From Endozoicomonas sp. 8E (GTDB lineage: Bacteria; Pseudomonadota; Gammaproteobacteria; Pseudomonadales; Endozoicomonadaceae): a stretch of 64,000 bases of DNA. The notes beneath the pieces were generated by a model. The model searched no databases, was not told the origin of the DNA, and saw only the letters and a program-made list of their open reading frames with translations. The translations under genes were made by a program, and so were the position numbers. Where the stretch lies: assembly GCF_032883915.1 (NCBI RefSeq), contig NZ_CP120717.1, positions 2,177,697 to 2,241,696 on the forward strand. Direction: 5' to 3'. Below are positions 29,661 through 38,822 of this stretch, one piece after another; positions within the stretch are counted from its first letter, which is position 1, and each line of letters begins with the position of its first letter.

Positions 29661-30136
29661 AGGACATCCATATAAAAAATAAAATACAGCCCATAAACCG
29701 TGACCCCATGACTCAGCTGGTCAGCAGCAAGATAACTCTGAACATGAAGCGGGCCTGTGAACATGCAGGTCCAGCGTTCAGGGACTTCATCACGCGTTCA
29801 CTCCTGGGCAGGTTGCTGGTTGATATGCAACACGACGTAGTAGTTCGACATAACGGCATAGGCACAGACTTCAATTGAAAAGACAGAGATTAGCTCCCTC
29901 AACTTGTCTACCACCCACTGACGACGATGCTTGTAATTTTTGCCAGTCAGATTATCTTCACCACACAGGTTAGCCCTGCGAACACACCTTGCCACACAGT
30001 GTCATTAAAGCGAAGAGCCGTGGATCTATCAGGCAGCTTCGAGCTCGGGTCATAACTCCTCCTGTTTGAAAAACTCAGGGACAGGAAGAAAGATCGAAGT
30101 TGAACTCGTCGATTAGTCGAATTTTATGGATGTCCT
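29661..30136 (-). mobile_element. Internally deleted RAYT-derived unit with 11-bp inverted ends
   Basis: AGGACATCCAT (29661-29671) and ATGGATGTCCT (30126-30136) are perfect inverted repeats around the broken RAYT copy. The inside joins the 5' half of a RAYT gene to the 3' flank seen after the intact copy (GGTTTATGGGCTGTATTTT), so the gene's 3' half has been lost. Confidence 0.55.
29706..30053 (-). pseudogene. Truncated, frameshifted RAYT transposase
   Basis: It reads on the minus strand from MTRARS (ATG at 30053, with GGAGGAG upstream). A frameshift near 29998 precedes the long match CGEDNLTGKNYKHRRQWVVD, and the HUH motif is damaged (MSNYYVV instead of MSNHYHVV). Further on it matches the intact copy up to LAADQLSH and then stops. 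It is surely inactive. Confidence 0.85.
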
Positions 30137-30250
30137 TATTTTTTTTTAATGGATGTCCTTATTTTTTTTTTATTTTTTTTTTATTTCGATTAGTCAAATT
30201 TTATGGATGTCCTTATTTTTCTTTTTTCATTTTTTTTCCTTATTTTTCTC
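30110..30250. repeat. AT-rich repeats with ATGGATGTCCTTATTTTT
   Basis: Three direct copies of ATGGATGTCCT (30126, 30149, 30203), each followed by long T runs, and two copies of CGATTAGTC-AATTTT. They duplicate the outer end of the RAYT-derived unit. Confidence 0.6.
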
Positions 30251-30676
30251 TGAGGTCGTCATTCCCGCGAAGGCGGGAATCCAGCGCCAACGGTAGATCT
30301 CTGCCTTCTCGGGGATGACAAGGCCAGGGGGGCACCGGGCAGTATGGTTCTGGTGGTGAGTCAGTGTGGATTCCCGCCTTCGCGGGAATGACGAGAATGA
30401 AGCCGGGAATGACGGGAGTCAACTCGTTCCCACGCTGGAGAGAGTTTTGCGACAGCCTCCTTCGCGGGAATGACGAGAATGAAGCCGGGAATGACGGGAC
30501 TCAACTCGTTCCCACGCTGGAGAGAGTTTTGCGACACCCTCGCTCAGCGTGGGGATGCATACCTCCTCTGAAAAACTGACTCTACCCGACACCATTCCAA
30601 CCAAGGCAAACCCACCAGAAAGTGATACTCTGGAAGGACAACGACCACAACAACAGCCACTGACGGAAGCCGCCGG
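30251..30676. repeat. NIME-like mosaic repeat block D
   Basis: The hairpins lie at 30261-30280 and 30370-30389 around the core, then a duplicated segment (GAATGAAGCCGGGAATGACG ... GAGAGAGTTTTGCGACA) near 30400-30540. From 30545 to 30595 comes the module GGGGATGCATACCTCCTCTG, also seen at 3330 and 32460. The last 80 bp hold the upstream region of the ATPase gene, with GGAAG before its ATG; no promoter was assigned. Confidence 0.8.
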
Positions 30677-31861
30677 ATGAAGCTTGAGTCCCTGACAATC
30701 AAAAACTACAAGGTTTTTCAGCATGTGGAGCTGAAAGCCCTGCCCGGCATGTGCGTGTTTGTCGGCGCCAATGGCAGCGGTAAAACCACCCTGTTTGATG
30801 TGTTTGGCTTTCTCAGGGATGCCCTGCACGGTAATGTCCGCACCGCCTTACAGAAACGGGGCGGGTTTCGGGAAGTCGCCACCCGTGGCGGTATTGATCA
30901 GCCTATCGAGTTCACCCTGCAGTTCCGCTTGCCCATTGGCGGCGTTGACCGGCTGGTGACTTACCTGTTGGAAATTCGACAGGACAAAGGTCGGCCCATC
31001 GTTGCCCGGGAGATACTCCGCTATAAACGGGGCAGCCAGGGTTCACCGTTTCATTTCCTGGATTTTCGGGGAGGCCGCGGTTACGCGATTCTCAATGAAG
31101 AAGACTTTAATAAAGCCGATTCAGAGCTGGAACGGGAAGAACAGACGCTGGATAGTCCGGATATTCTGGCCGTAAAAGGACTCGGTCAATTTCAGCGATT
31201 CCGGGCGGCCAATGCCTTTCGTCAGCTAATTGAAAACTGGCATGTCTCCGATTTTCATATCAACGATGCCCGCCAGACACGGGACGCTGGCTATGCAGAG
31301 CATTTATCGCCCCGAGGGGAAAATGCCGCGCTGGTGGCCCAGTACCTCTATGAGCAACACCCGGATATTTTCCAGCATGTACTGGATAAAATGAAACAGC
31401 GGGTGCCGGGAGTAGAAGATGTAAAGGCAGTAGAAACTGACGATGGGCGCATTGTCCTGAAATTTCAGGATGGCAGCTTTAAAGACCCTTTTGTGGCTCG
31501 TTATGTCTCCGATGGCACCATCAAGATGTTCGCTTATTTGCTGTTGCTGAACGACCCGAAGCCCCATCCATTGCTTTGTGTCGAGGAGCCGGAAAGCCAG
31601 CTTTACCCAAGCCTGTTGGTGGAGCTGGCGGAGGAGTTTCGCAGTTATGCCGAACAGGGTGGCCAGGTGATGGTGTCTACCCATTCGCCGGACATGTTGA
31701 ACAGCATCCGGCTGAACGAGATTTTCTGGTTGAAGAAAAGTAATGGTGTTACCACCATTGAGCGTCCTGCGGATAATACGCTGATCAAAAGTCTGGTCGA
31801 AGGCGGGGATTTACCCGGTGCACTCTGGAAACAAGGGCTGTTTGACGGAGTAAACCCCTGA
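30677..31861 (+). CDS. AAA-family (ABC-like) ATPase, probable defence component
   Basis: 394 aa, AAA_21/OLD-like ATPase. Walker A: GANGSGKT (30-37), after the typical opening LESLTIKNYKVF. Walker B: LLCVEEPESQLYP (about 295-308) with the catalytic Glu. Switch His: STHSPDM (about 332-338). The motif SDGTIKMFAYLLLL precedes Walker B, as in SMC/ABC-type heads. The region between has no long coiled coil. Its stop overlaps the start of the DUF4276 gene by one base (TGATG), so the two are translated together. ATPase plus TOPRIM-like partner is the plan of several anti-phage systems (for example PARIS and OLD-type pairs). Here the role as a defence sensor is inferred from context: toxin-antitoxin neighbours and an island setting. 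Confidence 0.88.
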   Translation: MKLESLTIKNYKVFQHVELKALPGMCVFVGANGSGKTTLFDVFGFLRDALHGNVRTALQKRGGFREVATRGGIDQPIEFTLQFRLPIGGVDRLVTYLLEIRQDKGRPIVAREILRYKRGSQGSPFHFLDFRGGRGYAILNEEDFNKADSELEREEQTLDSPDILAVKGLGQFQRFRAANAFRQLIENWHVSDFHINDARQTRDAGYAEHLSPRGENAALVAQYLYEQHPDIFQHVLDKMKQRVPGVEDVKAVETDDGRIVLKFQDGSFKDPFVARYVSDGTIKMFAYLLLLNDPKPHPLLCVEEPESQLYPSLLVELAEEFRSYAEQGGQVMVSTHSPDMLNSIRLNEIFWLKKSNGVTTIERPADNTLIKSLVEGGDLPGALWKQGLFDGVNP

Positions 31862-32427
31862 TGACGCAGTTGGTCTTTTTGCTGGAAGAGCCCTCTGCTC
31901 AGGTATTGCTGGATACATTGTTACCCCGACTGTTACCAGCGGAAGTGTCTTTTCGATGTATTCCCCATGAGGGTAAGCAGGATCTGGAAAAGTCCATACC
32001 CATCAAACTGCGCCATTGGAACGTCCCCAATAGCTGGTTTGTGGTGGTACGGGATAAGGACCAGGACGACTGTGAACGTCTGAAAGCACGGCTGCAAAAG
32101 TTATGCGAAGAAAACCTTCGACCGGAGACACTGGTTCGCATTGCCGTTCATGAATTGGAAAGCTGGTTTCTTGGGGATCTTGCTGCTGTTGGAGCAGCGT
32201 TTAATAAGCCCCGGCTGGCTGAAAAGCAGAATGGTCGTAAATTCCGCAACCCTGATGCTTTGGCCAATGCTCAGGAAGAGTTGAAAAAACTGATTACCGG
32301 TTATCAGAAAGTCTCTGGTGCCCGAGCCATTGCGCCCCACCTTAACCTTGCTAACAATCGGTCGGTCAGTTTTCAGCAGTTTGTCAACGGTGTTCACACG
32401 TATCTGGAACGCATCAATACAATGTAA
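31861..32427 (+). CDS. DUF4276-family protein (TOPRIM-like), partner of the ATPase
   Basis: 188 aa. The opening QLVFLLEEPSAQVLLD gives a conserved Glu (E9/E10), and VVVRDKDQDDC (61-71) gives D65-x-D67. HELESWFLGD (97-106) is the family signature. This E...DxD arrangement resembles a TOPRIM fold, in which acidic residues bind metal for nuclease or related chemistry. The family is commonly found next to an AAA ATPase, as here. It has no signal peptide. It may be the effector that the ATPase controls; this is inference. The gene starts at the ATG overlapping the ATPase stop. The mosaic repeat begins about 20 bp after its stop. Confidence 0.85.
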   Translation: MTQLVFLLEEPSAQVLLDTLLPRLLPAEVSFRCIPHEGKQDLEKSIPIKLRHWNVPNSWFVVVRDKDQDDCERLKARLQKLCEENLRPETLVRIAVHELESWFLGDLAAVGAAFNKPRLAEKQNGRKFRNPDALANAQEELKKLITGYQKVSGARAIAPHLNLANNRSVSFQQFVNGVHTYLERINTM

Positions 32428-32604
32428 ATTGTTGTTTTTAACTCGTTTCCTCGCTCTGCGTGGGGATGCGTTCCTCCCCTGAAAAACTGACTCTAAGCGC
32501 GAGATAAGGTATGGGTTCGCACGCTGAGACCCACAGGGCCTGAAAGCACGGGAACCAGAGTTTCGCAACACCCTCCATCAGGAAGGCACTTCTGCTGAGC
32601 AATC
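32428..32604. repeat. Partial mosaic repeat between DUF4276 and paralogue 5
   Basis: It contains the modules GGGGATGCGTTCCTCCCCTG, GGGTTCGCACGCTGAGACCC and AACCAGAGTTTCGCAACACC but no 20-bp hairpin. These modules also follow paralogues 2 and 3. Confidence 0.7.
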
Positions 32605-35600
32605 TCACTTCTGCTCAGTTTCAGACTGAGAGCCTGAGGCGGTAGTCAGAAAGCCTGGTTGAGAGGTACCTCTGTTATCTTGAACAGGAGCTATCTGATC
32701 ATAGCCCTGTCGCCACTTATAGAAGGCTCCCAGAGTGTAGGAGTAAGGAATACTTTCTGCATGAGAAAATGACCATTCAGGCACATTTTCCCTGAAGTAT
32801 TTCTCCCAGCTATTCTCGAACAGCTTCATGGTGCGATCCCGGCGTTCACGGAACTGCAGGTAGTTTTCTTGTCGGGTCCAGCCGTGCGTACTGTTGCTGG
32901 CTTTAACACGGTTTGCATAGTCTTCATCGGTTTCAGTGAAGCGTTGAGGCGAAGCAACAGCGGTACGTTTCCCATATTCATCGTCTGTTTCACCCATGCC
33001 TATCCAGCGATTGATTTTGTCCAGACTGCGACCCAAAGGTCCACCCAGCCATTGAGTGAGCATCCTGTTGTCGTTCATAAAGAAGTCGAAAGTGAGACTC
33101 GATGCCAGCGCGAATGCGAATGTTTGGGTATAGGTAAACCCTGATAAAAGGCTATGGACGTATGTACCGGTGGTGGCTACCGGACCCAGCACCAGACCGG
33201 CTGCGGCGGAGGCCAGCGTTTTCACTGTGTGTGGTGTCACCCTGTGCAGCAGCGGTACCTGAATCCCTTGTCGGGAACCCATGGATTTCACTATTTCCGG
33301 CACCAGACGGAAAATGCTGCGATACATTTGAGGGTTGGCGTTGTGCTGTCTGGCAAACAACATGGAGCCGGTTTTCAGCAGAATGACTGCAGAAGCGGCC
33401 TTGCCGAGTGGCATGGCCAGTCCGCCCACTTCAGAGATGTGTTCAATTCTGCTGTGGTAGGCATATTGGCCGGTTCGGTCAAGATCAGCACTGTAGCGTT
33501 CCAACCAGTGCTGGAAAGGTGTGAGCATTCTGTGCAGATAATCGCCCCTGTTGGTCAGGTCCAGAAGATAGAGGAACGACATGTTTGACAGGGACAGCCC
33601 GGCAGCCTGCCAGGCGCTACGATCTACCAGAAGAGGTTTGTAGCTGGAGTAGTACCAGGTGACAGCCTGTACCAGAAAGGCTGAAGGTTTGACCCAGTAA
33701 TCCTTTAGCTGCTGCTCAACCGCTGCGGCATGAGCCTGCATCAATGTGTCATGGATAGCCTTGATCAGTTCTGATTCAGATATTCCAACAGCATTGGCAT
33801 AAGGTGTCAGGGTATCCTGAGCGTTGGCCAGGAATGCTGCTGTCCTGCGGCCATTGTCAAAGGCAATATCGTCAAGAACATAGTTGGCGATAACAGCAAC
33901 TGCGTACTCTTTCATGCCAGCAACCGACTCTTTCAAACCTGCCGGGCCATTGGCAGTCAGGGTCACAGGAGTCAAGACACTCTGTATGAATTCCTCGGCA
34001 CCTTTGTCGGACAGCATCTGGACAACCTTCCTGAACTCAGACACCCTGATGCCGTGTTTATAATCAAGGAAGTGCTCAAATTCATCCACTGTCTGATAAC
34101 CGTCGACCCCTCTGACGGCTTTCATGTAGTTCTCAAGTTCAACCCTGCTGATCAGACCTTCACGCAGCAGGGCTATGATCCTGTTACCACTGGCAGAACG
34201 GGCAGCGAAATATTCCGAGAAGCCTTTCAGGTCCTTTGGTTCATGCTCGACGAAGTGAAGGGCTGTTTTACCCATGCCGTAAATTTCGTCGTCGTATTCT
34301 TGTGCTCCGGTTTTTATCTCATTCCTGGCTCTGTGCACCAGAATCTGAACTTCTTCCAGGGCCGTCAGAGAACTCGTTTTCAGGCGCTTGAAGAGTTCCA
34401 CAAGTCGACTGGCCTGGGCAAACGTCAGTTCGTCACCCACCAGTGCCTGCATGCGAATCGCTGCAAATTCGTTGTCAAAATCGAAAGCTGTAAGACAGGG
34501 TATTGTGTTACCGCTTTTTACTGCTGATTCTGCCAGAGCAAATGCGGCTTCGAGAGCTTGTTTATTGACAGCGTGCTGCTGCGCGAATGTCTGGATAGCG
34601 TCCCGAACTTCTGCCTGTTTCGGCGTGAACTGGAAGGGACCAGGATTATTTTCGACGGCTTTCCCGGCATTAATCAGGACTTCCTTCATTTTCTCAATGT
34701 CTGATTCCCTGGTTCTAATGTCATCTTCCAGAGGGGCTTGTTCCCGGACCGTCAGCTTATGTTCAGCTTCTTCTAATACTCGTTTCGCGATGGCCAGCTC
34801 ACGATCAAGAGCGTATCGGGGTTTAGGTCCCAGGCGCGCTATTTGCCTGTCAAGCTCATTCTCAATGAATGAGATACGCTCATTAACATCAGGCCAACCC
34901 CCCTTGAAAGCAGCTTCATTAAGCTGTATGAGTTTTTCTGTAATCAGACTGTTCTGTTCCTCAACAGAGACATGAACTTTAAAGTCTTCGATGTTAAGTT
35001 GATGAGCCAGTTCATTGTTTCTGAGTCTTTTGACACTTTCATCTTCATAGTTTTCGTTTACCTTATCCATCAGTACAAAAGTTTTGATACATAGATCACG
35101 CCTTCGCTGAAACAGGCTGAGATCCTTTTCAAATTCTACCCCCAGATCATTGGCCAGCTTAGCGGTTAAAGCCATGCCTTTTTCCATAGCAGTAAAGCTT
35201 TTATAAGGGTCGATTTTTAGCTCTTCTTCTATAGCCATTAGATAAAATGCCTGTTTTACTTCGGCTCGCTTATCCGACTCTTCGACTTTAAAGGTAAGAC
35301 GCTCACGAATACTGTCGAGTCTGACCCTGGCCACCATCTTCTCCGAAGCTTTGCTGCCATCTTCCCAAAGGACTTTATCCATCTGGTCCAGCATGTATTC
35401 CGAAATCTGATCGCCAGCAAGTTTTATACGAACCTGGTCTAATCTTGCAGTTTTGTCATCACCTTCATTGATTTTGATGTTGAATAATTCTTCTAAGGCT
35501 TCCAGTATCTTCAGGGCCTCTTCCTGCGATCGTTGTCTGGCTTCTTTGATATGGGTCTGCATAACATCAGAAATCGCCTGGCGTCGGAGATAGGCATCGT

Positions 35601-38286
35601 CCTCGACAGAGAAGAGATCCATCTTCAGGACGCTTTCCACGGCTCTGAGTTTCCCAAGTACTTCAGGCATGGCTTTGGGGGGGGCGGGGGTTTTGATGTC
35701 ATCCAGTTCTTTTTTCAGCTCTACAAGCTCAAAGAGCTTGGCATTGACTGTTGATTCCAGAAGATCACGGCTTTCTGGTCTGTCGTCTGGACTCAGCTCT
35801 TTACCAAGTACCGCTGCCAGAGCATCTTTTCTGTCCCTGGTGTAAGAATTCTCTAAATATTGTTGATTGCTCAATTTCTGAGTTCTCTCAGCCAAAGACT
35901 CAAGTTTCTGGTTCATGACGTCTTCGTGACTGTCCATGGTCTTAAGTTTTTGAATCAGAAATTGTTCTTGGACATGCATTATCTTAATTCTTTGAAGCAA
36001 GCGTTTTTGCTGAAAGTCAATATCTGCATCGAAATCAAAATCCTCAATGTTTAAATGTACGGCAAAGGTTTTATATTGGCTTTTTATTGCAGCCTCTGCG
36101 CTGGTGGCCAGAAAATGCCGTTGCAACCGATCAAGAATGGCCTGGCGACGGGCTACCAGATCAGCTTCGTTATCTGGCGCCAGATTGAGCTGACTTTCAA
36201 TGCTCGCCAGTTTCAGGCAGGTTGCGCCATCAGATGGGTCTGGCATTTGTTGCATATGCTGTTGAATGGTCTGATAGCGGGCATCCACATCGTTTTCATC
36301 CACCGGGATAATACCGAACTGGCCTTCAATGACTGCCAGTTTTGCAGTCAGAGTTTCCATACCGGATCTTCCTGCTGCCAGCCATTGTTTGATTTCATAA
36401 ATTTTTTTTCTGATGAGTCTGTTTTGTTCTTCTGGTGGCTGGGCATCATCCCAGTTATCAATACCAAGCTCTGCGGCCATTTGAGTGTTAAGGGCTTTTG
36501 TGGCTTCTGCCCTGATATTACGAACTTGTTTTTCCAGCTCCGGGATTCGTTGAACTTGCTGCAGAATTTTCAGTTCCTGATTTTCCAGATCTTCCAGCTC
36601 GATGTGAACCCTTGCAAGCTCCTCCTCAACTTCCCGATAGCGCCGCTGTGCTCTCAGTTTTCCCTTCTGACTGACATTCGCTCTCTCTGTTGTGCGCCGT
36701 AAGTTGTTATGAAGTTGGACGAGTTCCTCTTCTTCTGCCTGTAGTTCCTCCAGTTTTTCAAGCAGCTGTCTGGTCATGTCTCTTATGACTTTGGCTGCAA
36801 ACTTTTTGTCGTTCCCGCGAGAATCGGTCTGCACCTGATTGATATCGTTGATAACGGGTACAAAATTCTGAATATTCCGGGCAAAATTCGGGTTGATCAG
36901 AAGATTTCTGAGTACAGGTTTGAAACCGAAGTGTTTTACTAGTTGAGTATGCACCCAGAGTGGGGTGATGACTGACGAAGCGACTCTTATGTGTTCCAGT
37001 GTGAACTCAAATTCAGTGGCAAAAATCGTATGATCGGGAGTCGCACTGGCCAATGCCTGCTGGAGATATTCGTAATAAACAAGTGCATGCATTGCCAGTT
37101 TTTCTTCGTTTGTGAGCATCGTCGGCAGGTCTTCGTGAACCTCAGCACCGTGCCGCGCAACAAACTCCTCCAGTATTGCCATCTGCATGCTTCGAATGGT
37201 GTACCGATAGCTTTTGGCCTTATATTTTTTAACCTGTGTTACCAATGCAGCGGCGTGGGTATGACCCTCAACTTCCTGCCATAGTTTATAGAGGTTTTCT
37301 ACAAAAACGATTTCACGGGGATTCAGTTTCTGACCATGGAAAACAATCATCTTCCCCGGAACTTCTGCTACTTCCAGCTTTGGATAACCCGCAGGCACAG
37401 GATGAATCTGCCTGTCATCCGCGACCTGTACAACGTAGCCGACGGGTTTGCTGTGTGCTAACAGTTTATTAAGAGCCTGTTGTTGTAACTCCTCTCCCAG
37501 GACATGAACCTGGATATAGGCAGAGGTGGCAGCTGCCAGGAGAACATCGTCATTGACAAAGAGTGATTGACCCAGGCGCTGCAGTTCAGGGGGCTGATCT
37601 TTCGAAGCGATATGACGCATGAAGGTGCGCCCGTTCACTGCAACTTTTTCTACTTCAATGGTGGCAAGGGCAACATAGTGATCACTGGTGCCGAGATTTC
37701 CTGTTCTGTCATAGACAGTATTCAGCAAATCATTCAGTCGAAAGGGGTTGGCGATTTTCGTTAAGGGCTCTAATGATTGGGCGCCGTACAGTGGCCAGGG
37801 AAATCCGGCACGAACCGCCTCAATGGAATCCTGATCGGTCATTCCGGCTCTGACTTCAATGACCAGTTCCTTTTCCTCAAGGTTATGGGTGAACCTGAAG
37901 ACGCCCTCATCACCTACCTTCAGTACTTTGGTGTATTTCTGAGCCACGTCATTCTCGTCTGTTGCAAACAGATCAACAATGGACATGACGCCATCAACAA
38001 AAGAAAGAACTTGTGTAAAGCTTACATCAGGAAGGACCTGGTTCTCCTTGTCTGCAGCCAGAGCAGTGTAGGTGGTTGTACAGGATTTGGGTATTGGCTG
38101 CTGGTCAGGATCTAAAGTTGGCCGAACCATGGCTTCACTGTGGGTAAACTCCATATGTCCATTGACCAGAATATTGATAGATTTTGTCCTCAGCTTCCGA
38201 TCGGCCAGTGTTTGTGTGGCAATGATCGAAGAGCTGATTACAATGGCTACTGCAAGGCTTAATGCACTGGGGCGAGCATTCGTCAT
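32605..38286 (-). CDS. Giant secreted coiled-coil paralogue 5 (1893 aa)
   Basis: Signal peptide: MTNARPSALSLAVAIVISSS...TLA, residues 1-28. N-region: to about 505. Central part: about 505-1215. It has a W-D-D module near 610 (IDNWDDAQPPEEQNRLIRKK), LTAKLAVIEGQFGI and LNLAPDNEADLVARR modules, an EDFDFDADIDFQQ module near 752 and an EDFKVHVSVEEQN module near 1100. C-region: from about 1217 with FDFDNEFAAIRMQA, and a hydrophobic stretch near 1686-1732. WSFSHAESIPYSYTLG is followed by a 38-residue tail ending in SETEQK, closely similar to the relic at 24915-25105. No intact GAACTAAATTC leader motif; the leader resembles that of paralogue 4. Function unknown. Confidence 0.93.
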   Translation of the reverse strand: MTNARPSALSLAVAIVISSSIIATQTLADRKLRTKSINILVNGHMEFTHSEAMVRPTLDPDQQPIPKSCTTTYTALAADKENQVLPDVSFTQVLSFVDGVMSIVDLFATDENDVAQKYTKVLKVGDEGVFRFTHNLEEKELVIEVRAGMTDQDSIEAVRAGFPWPLYGAQSLEPLTKIANPFRLNDLLNTVYDRTGNLGTSDHYVALATIEVEKVAVNGRTFMRHIASKDQPPELQRLGQSLFVNDDVLLAAATSAYIQVHVLGEELQQQALNKLLAHSKPVGYVVQVADDRQIHPVPAGYPKLEVAEVPGKMIVFHGQKLNPREIVFVENLYKLWQEVEGHTHAAALVTQVKKYKAKSYRYTIRSMQMAILEEFVARHGAEVHEDLPTMLTNEEKLAMHALVYYEYLQQALASATPDHTIFATEFEFTLEHIRVASSVITPLWVHTQLVKHFGFKPVLRNLLINPNFARNIQNFVPVINDINQVQTDSRGNDKKFAAKVIRDMTRQLLEKLEELQAEEEELVQLHNNLRRTTERANVSQKGKLRAQRRYREVEEELARVHIELEDLENQELKILQQVQRIPELEKQVRNIRAEATKALNTQMAAELGIDNWDDAQPPEEQNRLIRKKIYEIKQWLAAGRSGMETLTAKLAVIEGQFGIIPVDENDVDARYQTIQQHMQQMPDPSDGATCLKLASIESQLNLAPDNEADLVARRQAILDRLQRHFLATSAEAAIKSQYKTFAVHLNIEDFDFDADIDFQQKRLLQRIKIMHVQEQFLIQKLKTMDSHEDVMNQKLESLAERTQKLSNQQYLENSYTRDRKDALAAVLGKELSPDDRPESRDLLESTVNAKLFELVELKKELDDIKTPAPPKAMPEVLGKLRAVESVLKMDLFSVEDDAYLRRQAISDVMQTHIKEARQRSQEEALKILEALEELFNIKINEGDDKTARLDQVRIKLAGDQISEYMLDQMDKVLWEDGSKASEKMVARVRLDSIRERLTFKVEESDKRAEVKQAFYLMAIEEELKIDPYKSFTAMEKGMALTAKLANDLGVEFEKDLSLFQRRRDLCIKTFVLMDKVNENYEDESVKRLRNNELAHQLNIEDFKVHVSVEEQNSLITEKLIQLNEAAFKGGWPDVNERISFIENELDRQIARLGPKPRYALDRELAIAKRVLEEAEHKLTVREQAPLEDDIRTRESDIEKMKEVLINAGKAVENNPGPFQFTPKQAEVRDAIQTFAQQHAVNKQALEAAFALAESAVKSGNTIPCLTAFDFDNEFAAIRMQALVGDELTFAQASRLVELFKRLKTSSLTALEEVQILVHRARNEIKTGAQEYDDEIYGMGKTALHFVEHEPKDLKGFSEYFAARSASGNRIIALLREGLISRVELENYMKAVRGVDGYQTVDEFEHFLDYKHGIRVSEFRKVVQMLSDKGAEEFIQSVLTPVTLTANGPAGLKESVAGMKEYAVAVIANYVLDDIAFDNGRRTAAFLANAQDTLTPYANAVGISESELIKAIHDTLMQAHAAAVEQQLKDYWVKPSAFLVQAVTWYYSSYKPLLVDRSAWQAAGLSLSNMSFLYLLDLTNRGDYLHRMLTPFQHWLERYSADLDRTGQYAYHSRIEHISEVGGLAMPLGKAASAVILLKTGSMLFARQHNANPQMYRSIFRLVPEIVKSMGSRQGIQVPLLHRVTPHTVKTLASAAAGLVLGPVATTGTYVHSLLSGFTYTQTFAFALASSLTFDFFMNDNRMLTQWLGGPLGRSLDKINRWIGMGETDDEYGKRTAVASPQRFTETDEDYANRVKASNSTHGWTRQENYLQFRERRDRTMKLFENSWEKYFRENVPEWSFSHAESIPYSYTLGAFYKWRQGYDQIAPVQDNRGTSQPGFLTTASGSQSETEQK

Positions 38287-38349
38287 TCCAATACCTCAGA
38301 AGTCTGTGGGCTCAGAAGGAGAGGTTACAGTTGGCGTAACCGCCGGTGT
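38287..38349 (-). promoter_or_regulatory. Leader of paralogue 5
   Basis: CTCAGAAGGAGAGGTTAC on the plus strand and its surroundings are shared with the leader of paralogue 4. The region is cut off by the MITE-like element at 38350. No promoter was assigned. Confidence 0.3.
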
Positions 38350-38760
38350 TTAAGTACTCAACCATACGAAATCATATTTTCTGATTCATTGTTCAGGCAC
38401 TCTGACTGAGGGTGTCGCAAAACTCTCTCCAGCGTGGGAACGAGTTGACTCCCAACATTCCCGGCTTCATTCCCGCGAAGGCGGGAATCCACACTGACTC
38501 TCCACCAGAACCATACTGCCCGGTGCCCCCCCCTGGCCTTGTCATCCCCGAGAAGTCAGAGATCCACCGTTGGCGCTGGATTCCCGCCTTCGCGGGAATG
38601 ACGACCTCAGAGCATGGGAACGAGCTGTTGAAGTTTTGCGACACCCTCTGACTGCGTTGCAACTCTGGTCACATAGCTTGCTATGTTCCCGTCGTTGTGC
38701 CTTGCAGAGCACCTGCCCAATAAACCAGAAATATTCGATTCCGTATGGCTGAGTACTTAA
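38350..38760. mobile_element. MITE-like element with ~55-bp inverted ends, split by a nested repeat
   Basis: The ends, TTAAGTACTCAACCATACG (from 38350) and CGTATGGCTGAGTACTTAA (to 38760), are inverted copies that match over about 55 bp with a few mismatches and one gap. Without the nested insert the element would be about 165 bp. It encodes nothing. Confidence 0.75.
38409..38646. repeat. NIME-like unit E nested in the MITE-like element
   Basis: It is bounded by AGGGTGTCGCAAAACT and its inverse AGTTTTGCGACACCC, with 20-bp hairpins at 38469-38488 and 38580-38599. The 8-bp sequence TCTGACTG flanks it on both sides (38401-38408 and 38647-38654), like a target-site duplication. Confidence 0.75.
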
Positions 38761-38822
38761 TGGCTGCAAACTGATCGCCCGAGGTGTTGGTTAGAAAGCT
38801 TGATTGCGGGGCATTTCTTTTA

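Noticed and set aside
38661-38700. Small palindrome CATAGCTTGCTATG as a separate regulatory site
   Set aside because: It lies inside the MITE-like element, so it is part of that element's own internal structure.
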